From the NCBI GenBank assembly GCA_944989445.1, contig CALYLW010000319.1:385001-449000 (forward strand): 64,000 bases of DNA. The letters are read 5' to 3'. Source of the DNA: Ampullaceana balthica. Its lineage: Eukaryota > Mollusca > Gastropoda > Lymnaeidae. This document shows, in pieces, positions 32,201-44,100 of this stretch. The notes under the pieces are model-generated. The model searched no databases. It worked only from the letters and a program-made list of their open reading frames with translations, and was not told where the DNA came from. Made by a program: the position numbers and the translations under genes. Numbering within the stretch: the stretch's first letter is position 1; each line of letters begins with the position of its first letter.

Positions 32201-35200
32201 CAATTCTCTTTTAAAGGCTCAAATACATCACTGACGTACCACCTTCAGCACAAATCAAGTATCAACACATTGTCATGAAATTTAGTTCAAAATATTCTTA
32301 ATTTTCAATGTCCGTGAGAAATGTTCAGTTTAATGATGTCATAAATTTCTACTTTTGGTTTTAATCGAAATTATCGATTAATTAATCGATAATTTTTCAA
32401 AAGTTAACGATTAAATTTAAATTAATCGATAACAGCCATAATATATTTATCATGAGGATGTACATGAGGATTTGTTATGTGCTCTATCTTTGTCAACCAA
32501 CACCACGGGAGCTGAACTGTTCAAGTCACTGGACACCTAAAATGGTCCTTTTGTGTCGGTATCTGTACAGATGGAGCTGCTGCCATGACATGACGACTGT
32601 CTGGTTTAACAGCTTGGATTAAGGAGGTTGCACATGAGTGTTAATCTACGCATTGTATCATTCACAGGGAAATGTTGGCAGGCCGAAAAATTTCACCAGA
32701 ATTTAACTGTGTAATGATTGATGTCATTAAAGTTATTAACCACATCAAGGCACACGCCCTTAACTCACGCCTGTTTGAGCAGCTTTTTGAGGAGATGGAC
32801 GCAGAGCACAGATGCCTCCTTTTGTACACAGAAATAAGATGGTTATCCAGAGGAAAATCGCTAAACAGAGTATTTCAATAACGAGAGCCAATGCAAAGAT
32901 TTCTCTCAGAAAAGAAGTCACCACCGGCAGCATATTTCAGTGACAAGGTATGGGTCGCAAAACTTGCTTACCTGTGTGACATATTCAGCCAGCTCAATGA
33001 ACTCAATCTGTCTATTCAGGGGAAAATGACAACTGTTTTCAAGTTCGCTGACAAGGTAGCTGCATTTAAAACCAAACTGGAGTTGTGGGAATGGCGAATG
33101 AACAAAGGCATTTTGGATATGTTTCAAACATTAGCGGGGATTCTAGGCGAGACTGAGCCTGAGCATTCTTTGTCACAGTGGGTGCACGATCACCTGTCTT
33201 TGCTTTTAAGCGCTACTTCTCAACCACAAAAGACCCAAGAACTCATTTATTTAACATTCTAGTGCATTAAAATATTAAACAATCTTTAATTCACTTTCTG
33301 TGTAACTTTATTTTATTTTGAAGGCATGTTTAAGTACAATTAAATTAAAACTAAAAAATCAAAACAATCTAAAATACATGTATTTATAAACAATCAACGC
33401 AGCTGCAAACCCTACCTCCCCCCATATCCTCCACCCACCCATACCCCCCCAGGTTAGTGGGCCGCGGTAAAATTATCAAACTTTTAGTGGTCCGCGGCGT
33501 TAAAAAGGTTGGGGACCACTGCCCTAGGGGGCCTGACAGCTGAGAGGGGATTTCCGGGAAGCCCCAGGAAGAGTGCGGGCTCGGGACTGCTGACTTTCTT
33601 CCACATTGAGGTGTCACGTGTGAATCACGAGTTGAGTGACAGAGAGGTCACATGGGTAAAATCGAGCGAAAGGAGTTCGGAGAGTAATGGCGAATGTGTG
33701 GCTGATGTCTCCACGTTGTGAAACCTCAAAGTTATATTTGTGTACACAGTGTACATATTAAAGTTATTTTATTGACATTAAATCTTCAGAGGATTATTGC
33801 ATGAAAGATTGTGTATTGTGAGAACGCCTACCAAACACATTAACAAGTAATACGTCAACAAGAGACGTTACAGTCGTGTGAGAACGCCTACAAAACACAT
33901 TAACAAGTAATACGTCACCAAGAGATGTTACAGTGGTGTGAGAACGCCTACAAAACACATTAACAAGTAATACGTCAACAAGAGACGTTACAGTGGTGTG
34001 AGAAGGCCTACAAAACACATTAACAAGTAATACGTCAACAAGAGACGTTACAGTGGTGTGAGAACGCCTACAAAACACATTAACAAGTAATACGTCACCA
34101 AGAGACGTTACAGTGGTGTGAGAACGCCTACAAAACACATTAACAAGTAATACGTCACCAAGAGACGTTACAGTGGTGTGAGAACGCCTACAAAACACAT
34201 TAACAAGTAATACGTCACCAAGAGACTTTACAGTGGTGTGAGAACGCCTACAAAACACATTAACAAGGAATGCGTCACCAAGAGACGTTACATTAGGTTT
34301 ACGAGATACTAAGAAAATTCTAGATTTAATTTATGAACAAACTTGTAGAAATCTCATTAACTTTGAACAAATGATATTCCTTTTCAAATATGAATAGATC
34401 TAGAACAAAATAATATAGCCATCCAAAAATGAATTCAAGTTAAAACAGGGACTCTCTTGGAGGTATTTTGTTAAATTTTTCCCATTAAAATTGGTTTTAA
34501 AATGCAAGAAATCTTACCTTTAACTTGACAATCTTTTAAATATTCAAACTTTCTTGAAAATTTTGGACTAGCCCTAAATGGATTGCACATTACTTTTATA
34601 ATCCATTGATTTTTCAATATCAACTGTCCATATTGATTTTGGCTACCAAACTTGAGCTATGTTTACTTACAAAGTTATAGTGTTGTCTAAGTCTATTAGT
34701 ATTTATATATCTTCCATCAGGAAAAATGAAGGGAGAGATATATATAATGAGTTCCATTAACTTCAGTATTTTAATATGAATAATCATGTATACCAAGTTT
34801 GGTCTCGATCCATTCACCCAGGCAATAGTTAAGTATCAAATTCTATTTAAATAGCCAATATAAATATATGGAAAAAAAATTTGGTGCCCAAGTGTCAAAA
34901 AAAATATTTTGAAAAGTTCTAACCCCACCCCCTCCCCAGTTTTTACTTGAAGTTATAAACAAAATGTATGTTGAGGCTATGTCAAGATTTTATATGATGA
35001 ATATGATAACTTAAAAGCCTAACTGCATAATTGATTTCTTTAAAACTCATGTTAATTCACTATGTTTTCATAATTTCTAGTTTTGAGAGGATAAAATGAG
35101 GAGTGGTAAGATGTTCTATTAAATTCCCTATAATTTGAATTATCATTTAAAGGAAATTAAAAATAAGTAATTAAATTATATCTTCCTAAATAAATAAATT

Positions 35201-38157
35201 AAAGTTTAAATTTAAACAACTGGCAATTTGTTAAAAGAGGTGTTTGATTATATATAATATGTAAGTAGTAAACTTGATATATTTTTAAAAAAGGTGTTTG
35301 ATTATATATAAATATATGTAAGTGGTAAACTTGATATATTTTTTAAAAAGGTGTTTGTTTATATATAAATATATGTAAGTAATAAACTTGATATATATTT
35401 TAAAAAGGTGTTTGATTATATATAAATATATGTAAGTAATAAACTTGATATATTTTTTATTAAACAGTTTTTGCCATGAGAATCTTGTTTCAAAATGTAA
35501 ACATAAAAATTGAATTGACAGAAAAGTTGCCATGGATTTAGTAGAAGTCAATTTTACACTTAGTCCCATTATTTACTTTTCTATCCTTTTATATTTGTCT
35601 CTCATGGTTTATTTTGAAGCATGTCGGTGATATTATACCCTGGGAAAAAATTTGAAGGCTTGCATTAAATATTTTCTGATATGCATTGTGTTTTTAATGT
35701 ATTAAAATAATCATTATTTGTTTTTTCTTTTAATTTAAGGAATTGAATGTTGCCATTGTTGGGTCTCAAATTGTCGGCCTTGTGCCCCAAAAAGCTTTGA
35801 TGGATGCAGCTGAATATTATATGGACAAAGAAAATTTGTTTATTTTAGAAGAAGATCAAAAGTTGAGATTGGTAATGTTTCTATTACTTTAATGTACAAA
35901 TATTAGTAGGATTTTTGTGTTAACAAAATGTATCAAAATTACATTTACATGTGCTTTAGATAACGTACCATCATCACCTGTAACTTTCTTACATTTATTG
36001 ATGATTTACAGGTGATTAACAGACTGGGCCTAAATTCATTGGGTGGATTTAATCCAAAAGAACGGATTATTGAGTGAGTACGTTAGATGTCTTTAGACAT
36101 GTCTACTAGAAAGTACAGAAAGAGTTTTACACAAATAATTTGATCAAATAAACATGTTTGATTCAGGTTTATGACCCAATCAGAGAGAGATGGACCACTG
36201 GCCAGCATGGATGTTAAAGACTTCATCCTGACTGTGGGCTCAAGGTCACCTACACCTGGTGGGGGCTCAGTTGCAGCTCTGTCATCATCCTTGGTAAACA
36301 AGTCATTATTACATTTCACTTTATTTAATGCTACAGTCGAACCCACTTACCTCGAGCTCGGTTAGCTCGACCACCCCACTAACTCGACGTTTTTTATTGG
36401 AACCGCCAAATTCTCTCTTTGTCTTAGCATTTTTTCATCGGCTAATTCGATTTTTCTAAGTCGCCGAAACCTAATACCTCGAGCACAAAAGAGGGCCAAA
36501 TTTGCAACTTAACGCTGGTTAGCTTGATCCTCGTCGGTTCGCCTCGCAATGCATTTTTAGTTCAAAATAGTGTTGACATCTTGCTTTCTTCGAGACTTCC
36601 GGCTATTGTGTGATTCTACGAGATTTCAATTAAAATTACCGGATGTTATTATCTTCTTTCACTTTCGATCCATGTGTGAATTAGATGTATTCATCCGAGG
36701 TGCCCGTAAATCGGCATTAGCGATCTTTAATCCATCATTTTTTCGCAGTGCATGTTATATTATTATTACACTTAATTCATTTTCTGATGCATTGATCATT
36801 TTATTTTTTAAGATAAACGAATATCTTTAGAAAAGAAAATAAAGGTTTGTATCGAGAATCGACGGTGGTTTTTATATAATTAAATAAAAAAATTATTATT
36901 CTTTTAAAAGTTTGTTGTTGCTTTGTTACCAGTAAGATACGTGACTGTGACGCTAACACGCGCGTGACGATAAAATCAAATCATTTTCTTAATATTCCAG
37001 TACATGTATATAATATTATTACAGTCGAACCCACTTACCTCGAGCTCAGTTAGCTCGACCACCCCACTAACTCGACGTTTTTTATTGGAACCGCAAAATT
37101 CTCTCTTTGTCTTAGCATTTTTTCATCGGCTAATTTGATTTTTCTCAGTCGCCGTAACCTAGTACCTCGAGCACAAAAGGGGGCCAAATTTGCAACTTAA
37201 CTTGGTTAGCTCGATCCTTGTCGGTTGGCCTAGCAATGTACTGGCATTTTTAGTTCAAAACAGTGTTGACATCTCGCATCTTCGAGACTTCCGGCTATTG
37301 TGTGATTCTACGAGATATCAATAAAAATTACCGGATGTTATTATCTTCTTTCACTTTCGATCCATGTGTGAATTAGATGTATTCACCCGAGGTGCCCGTA
37401 AATTGGCGTTAGCGATCTATAATCCGTCATTATTTCGCAGTGCATGTTATATTATTATTAAACTGAATTCATTTTCTGATGCATTGATCATTTTATTTTT
37501 TAAGATAAACGAATATCTTTAGAAAAGAAAATAAAGGTTTGCATCGAGAATCGACGGTGGTTTTTATATAATTAAATAAAAAATTATTATTCTTTTAAAA
37601 GTTTTTTGTTACCAGTAAGATACGTGACTGTGACACTAACACGCACGTGACGATGAAATAAAATCATTTTCTTAATATTCCAGTACATGTATATTATATT
37701 ATTAATATACACGTCATCACTTTTGTAGGTCGAATTCTGATAAGGAATGATTTTTTTAAAAATTCGCTTAGACCTAGTTGCCGGCCGAGGTCAAACACAC
37801 AGCCCACAGCGTGCTGTGATCAACGGTCAAGGCCGCAATAGTTTTATTTATATTATTACAAGACTGAGGAAATTCGAGAGCGTTCTGATAGTAACAGATA
37901 TCCTGCACGTCAAAAGCATTAAACTTAAAATTACCATATTGATACGTTTATTCGCTGATTCAACTGCAATCCAAACGCTAGCGGCGTGACACGCGCATGG
38001 GACGAGGCGAGGCGTAAACTTTGACCTTTTAGCGCATGCGCAGACAATTATAAACTGGTAACTTATTTTTAATTAAATTGAAATGGAATCGAGACATGAC
38101 AGAGACGTAATCAAAGTCCTTTACTTCGGCATAAATATATATATATATATATATATA

Positions 38158-38199
<42 letters not shown>

Positions 38200-41100
38200 T
38201 CCCGATTAGTCATAACTTTTCCCGACTTTCAAGGCCGAGAAATTTTTTTAAAGAATTCCCGACTTTTTCCTGTTTTCCTGAGTGGGAGCCATGGTTATAT
38301 TTAAATTTTAAACGGTCCTTAAAAACGAACGGTCATTACAACCTTAGAAAAGAGTGAAGAGATATTAGGGTTCCGATACGATTCCGATTAATCGTCCCAT
38401 CACTAATTAACGCTAACTAATTAATCATGTACATAAAGAAATTTCAAGCACGTGTTAATATTTTTGCCGCCATATTGGTTTTCATTTTAACTCGATCATC
38501 GGTTATCTCGACGCCATTTTTCATACCCCAATGCCGTCGACTTAACCGGTTTCGACTGTAATTATTTTCCTTGGTAAACAAGTCATTATTAAAATTCACT
38601 TTATTTAATGCTCATCAATTTCCAACACTTATACTTTAGTTATTAACTCATTTGATGAAAATCTCAACACTAGCAGAAAGTAGAAGAAAATTTCCTGTGA
38701 TTTCAATGATTTGATGATATTAATGCAGGGAGCTGCACTCGGTTCAATGGTCGGATTCTTGACTTATGGCAATAAAAAGTTTGCCCACCTCGATGAGAAG
38801 ATGAGAAAACTAATCCCACCTTTATATAAGGGGATGAAAGATCTGGTCCCTTTCATTGACGCGGACGCTGCAGCTTTTAGTGAGTACATGGTAAGTTGGT
38901 TGAGTCCTTTTTTTGTGTGTGTAGATAAAATTGCTTTATGTTGTTTTGTTTCTTTAGAGAAATTCATCAATTTACGATAGTTATATAGTACTATAAATAT
39001 AAAATTGTTATAACATCTGTTCTTAAATATTGCATAAATATTTTAATCTTTCAGCTTGCTATGAAGCTGCCAAAGAAAACTGATGCAGAAAAAAAAGAGT
39101 AAGTCTGCTAAATTTGATAAACCAAATACAGTGGAACCTCTTATACCGAGCATAATTTGTTCCAGAATCTTACTCCTTAAGGGAAGCACTCAAACAAAAC
39201 AATTTTTCCCATACAAATCAATGTAAAATGCATTCCTCACTGAAAAAATACTCATAAAAATATTTTTTTTATTAACATTTATTCAAATAAAATTACTTAT
39301 GAATTTTTAAGGAGTGTAACAGCTTGGTATACAATTTAGATTTGAAACAAAAAACGTTAATAAAAATATGAATTTATGACAAATAATGAATCCTTTTTAA
39401 CAAGAAAACTAAAGAATATTCTTTTCTTTGCCAACGCTTCAAAATTTAACGAAAATGTGTCGTAACTGTTTCGTAGACATTCTTGAAGCTCTCTTTGAAG
39501 CATCCACCTTTTTAATTTTGTTTTTGTTCTTGAGAACTCATGTGAAATATTGCTCGTTAAGGGAGCAACTTCTTCAAATTTTTTTAGGTGTTATGCGAAT
39601 TACTCGTTGTGAGAGGTGCTCCTTATGAGAGGTTCCACAGTACAATGTTTTGTCTATGAGAGGTTCCACAGTACAATGTTTTGTCTATGAGAGGTTCCAC
39701 AGTACAATGTTTTGTCTAGTGAAATCTACAATTATAAACAACTAAAACTTTTTGTCACTCAAAATACTCAAAATGCCACAAGTATTCTTCATCTCAATAA
39801 GAAACAGTTTTTAAAAGTTACTGTTGTGTAAACATTTTATTAATATGTAAAGATTTTGTATGTATAGATTGTTCAAAATAGATGGTCATTTGTCATAATT
39901 TATGCAATGAAATAAGATATTTGATGATGTAACTTGTAGGAGAGATGAGGCCATGAAGCAAGGAATGTTAACTGCTGTTCAAGTGCCCATGTGTGTTGCC
40001 CAAATAGCTAATGATATGTGGCCCTATCTCAATGAACTGGCTCAAATTGGAAACATTAATTGTAAATCTGATCTTCAGGTAAGTTATACTCTCAAACACC
40101 CTGTAGTGTAACTTGAACTTACTTGGGGGTCGTGAAGGGTTGTCTGGTGGTCGCCAACTGTCGACTAAAAATATTCGCTATAATGCAAATTTGCTCTATT
40201 TTGTAAAAACTTTATCGAAAATTAATTACATTATACACTCGTTCTGTAGCCCGTTCGTTCATAAGCTGACCCCCCTCTTTTGGAAGAGAAAAGTATTAAA
40301 AGTGTATAACCCGCTCGCAAGCCGAGACACCAAAAATAATAGGACGGCTTACACAAACTGGTATACATTTCTTTAACTCTTTTTCTCCGGTTCAACGCTA
40401 CCATCGTTGATTTTAAAATGATGTTTTTGACGCATCGACGATGCGAGCGTTGAATTATTAAAACTGAATTCTTTCGTTTCTTTCCTTAGCTATTAAACGA
40501 AAATTAGTTTTAATGTAATCTAGAATGATTTCCCTTTAATAAAAAGTCGGAAATTCTTTGTTTGAATGTATTTTCACCAGAAAAGAAGCATTTGCAAGGC
40601 TTGTTTTTATTTTCGCTTTTACGTTTGTTTACAAACATAGATATTCAACCAGGGCATCTGGTTATCGATCTAATATTATTTTAAATACTACCATGAGGAA
40701 CAAGAAAAAGGTATTCTTTTTAATGATGATTTACATAGTAATTTTTTATTTCCGATGAATCATATGCCTACTACTAGTAGTTGTAGTGAAATTGACAATG
40801 AAGTTGACAAGTCATCTGTTGATAAACAACAAGCCCCGCCCCCATCTCATATGCCATGTTGAACTGATAATATTTCTACTACAAATAATAATATAGACAA
40901 TATAGAGTCTAATTTGAAAGGTGCTAAACTTTTTCACTATTTCACTAAAATTAAGTGCAATTTTAGATAGAATTTAAAATAATTTCTAGTTGCAATACAC
41001 AGTATAGCTTCCAGTTCCATTGTAAACAGTTCAATTTTCAAATTATTTTACTGTATCATGGATATTGAGCTCTAATTTTTTATTTGTTTGTTTTTTTAAT

Positions 41101-44100
41101 GTGAAATTATTTCTGTTTGCTGTAAATATGAATAAAGTTCAGATAAAACACCATTTTATTATATTTTGGACAAAAATCTAAATTTGTGTGACTGTGAAAG
41201 AGGTTTTGTAAAACATATGTGGTGTTTTTTTTTAATTTTTTTTTATTTTCACTAAAACAAAATCATTATATTTTATTAAAATAAAGTCATGAGTCTGTGA
41301 TGCCTTAAAACTTCATTCTTTTCCCTTTAATTCAATACCAAATATATTATTATCTGTTAAATAATAAAAAAGTTATTAACATTTTAAGATAGCATGGTAG
41401 CCCGCAACAAATTTCCAGAATAGATAATTCCGTCAGAATGAGGAAAATAATTCCGGAGAAAAAGAGTTAAAACTACAAGCTAAATCGGTCATTATGATTG
41501 TTTACTTTGTACTGCCTATCTTTGTCTTTGTGCTCTTTGTTAGGCAAGAGTTACCGGTATTTAAAAAAAATTCTTTGGGTAAACAGTGGCGAAAGCGAGG
41601 TCATTAAAATTTGTTGTTGAAAACAAAATTTCTAAAACAATTTATTAAAACAGGGGTGGGCAAACTACGGCCCGTGGGCCGCTACGGGTTTTTTGCGGTA
41701 ATATCGAAAAAAATCATAAATTTATGTTAAAGATGGATGTTTGTACTTGAATTGAGGCTAAATTTTGGTTAGGTGCGGCCCCTTAATCTTTCATTTCTTA
41801 CTAATGCGGCCCTTGCCCTAAAAAGTTTGCCCACCTTTGTATTAAAACATTGACAAAAATAAATAAAATGATTATATAAGGTAAGATATGATGTGTAATA
41901 ATATATTATAGCTTCTGGTAGAGCAGTCGAAACTTGTAGAATGTAGAAAAGGACCTTGATGATATTCAATAACAACACTGATATTCAATATACATGCAGA
42001 AATCACCTAATGAGCAGAGCCGCCAACTTTTCCCCCTAGATTTTGTCCAAAAAGGTCGGCTTTAGAATGAGTATATACAGTATTTAAATTTCATGGGGGT
42101 CGCGGGTCACATGGCTTTTAAAAAAGGTTGGGAACCACTGTGACCTATAAGGTTTTCTAAAAACTTACCCATAGTCCTGTAAAGATTTCAAGTATATTGC
42201 AATGAATTGGGTTATAAATTTTAAAAAGTTGCTGAAAATATTTTTATTGTCATACTGACTTCATCTTTTAAGATAAGCTTACAGAATGGTTATTTACGTA
42301 TCCAAAAGAACATCTTGAATTTAGTACTATTTTTCCTGCAGTTTAGTTCTATTTTTTTGGCCGAAAAGTTTTGCAAAATCACATCTTTAAATTAACCGGT
42401 AAAAACTATAACAAAACTTCGCGAAACGACTAAAAGCACTGGGTGAAAGCAAGCATAGAGTTTTCCAGAAGTCGACTAAATCTTCTCTCGTGCACTGAAG
42501 AGTTCCTGCTTTCAAAGATTTTATTGCTAAAGAGAGCGCTATCGAGGCGCGTATTAACAGTGTTATAGGACATTAAGAGTTAACATTGAGTTGGTCAAGT
42601 GGACTTGTTTCTTAAATTCAAATGTTATTCCATGAAATTGACAGCTGTTACCAGTCAATTATTAGAACGGGTGTACCGGATTTCAGCTCCGGCTCTGGTA
42701 AATCCAGAATCCGGCCTTTTTTACAAATCCGGCTCTGGTCCAATTTTGCCGGATTTGGCAATAGCACAGTAGCACTTCCAGTTGACTATTTCTTGCTGAT
42801 GTAAATAAGAATTTAAATTTTAAAAAAAACAAAAGAAACACTCATTTTGAATTTTAATGGTGCATTACTTCATGAGTTTGTGCCACTTGAATTTAGAGGT
42901 ACCTCTGTATACATCTGCTTTCGTATTGGTATACGTCCTGTTTGGAATACGAACCACTTGCTAGAACTTGTATGGGGTTGTCCATTTATGAAGTCATGCG
43001 ATTTTGGCCGATTCCTCCCCCCCCCTCGTCACATGTCGTCACAAAAGGTTAGCATCCCCTTCAAATATGACGTCATAAAGTTTCGCCCCTTCCCCAATGT
43101 CAAGTTCTATGGGAATTGTATGACTCCCAAGGCTTAAACTCAATAAGTCAAAACACCATCAGAAGAATCCATCTTTTAATTGAACAAAGAATAATAACAC
43201 TGAGCGTGCTCTCCGCTACAAAACCGTCCCTCTTGCATATCATCTATTGACGTCATCCCCCACCACACTACGTCACACCTAACATGTCTCCAAATAGTGC
43301 AAACTGTGCAACAGTCTAACATTAACATTCCCAAAGCGGGAAAACCCCATTAGACTATAATATTTCCCTGACACCCACCCCCAATACAAGCCGTATTTCT
43401 TATTTGAAAATGAGCATTTTTCAAATCACTTTATTGTCATTTAATTATGTTTTTAGTTAAGTGTAAGGCTGCACTCTAATATCGTAACACGCGAGAAGCC
43501 CTTTAAAACGTCATTAAATAAATTGTAAGCAATCAAAGATTTAATTTGAACTTTCATTTAAAGTTGCGTGCTTTGATTTGACGTCACAGATTTTTAAAAC
43601 AACAACTGACCCTTCTCCCCCTAGGTGCGTAACATTTATGGACAGCCCATATGAGTCAAAATGGCACATCATGATGCGCAATGTTCCCTTTAAGCTGCGC
43701 TGCCGTGCAGATATCTGACTGACGCCCCGCAGCAGTTTAGAATTTCTGCGCAGTAAATTTTGTAAAATATACCACAAAAATGGTTTCTGTGCAACTTTGC
43801 ACAAGAGATTTTTTACATTGCACACGGACGGACCAACGAACCTTAGAGGGAACATTGATCGCACATGCTTAGCATGTATTAATGAATGCACACCGCACGA
43901 TACTTAAGTGTGTGCTTACGGCAGTTGCTAGCATTCAGTTAAAAATTCGCGCAATAACTATAAACTGTTACTGTTGTTGAAAGTTGTAACTGAGCTAATA
44001 ATGTGAAAACTATAAACTGAAGCTGAAAACTAAATATTATAATTACTAAATTAGCATTATGTGCTTATGTATTATGTTTCATCTTGAAATTATGGAACTT

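Larger units (their letters stand above)
31440..33260 (+). pseudogene. Degenerate hAT transposase (SCAND3/ZBED5-like), interrupted by an insertion
   Basis: Blocks: [37 protein letters not shown] (DESTD motif), then after the 31631-32441 insertion [57 protein letters not shown] and [19 protein letters not shown]. Removing the insertion with one target copy restores the reading frame at that point, but other stops and frameshifts remain. Confidence 0.88.
31061..33521 (+). mobile_element. hAT transposon with broken transposase and two further nested elements
   Basis: Ends cagtggtccccaacctgggg and ggttggggaccactg; 8-bp target duplication ccctaggg at 31053-31060 and 33522-33529. 'gtggtccgcgg' repeats sit near both ends. 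Transposase fragments are in plus orientation. Confidence 0.93.
30850..33725. repeat. Less AT-rich unidentified repeat interrupted by a hAT element
   Basis: The flanks 30850-31052 and 33530-33725 are compositionally alike (gc-rich, with ggcgccaaagtggtagcggg) and unlike the rest of the intron. They probably formed one element of about 400 bp before the hAT insertion. Class not recognised. Confidence 0.4.

Noticed and set aside
33794..34258. 154-codon minus-strand frame ([20 protein letters not shown] type)
   Set aside because: The 60-bp repeat is a multiple of three; the frame ends with the array.
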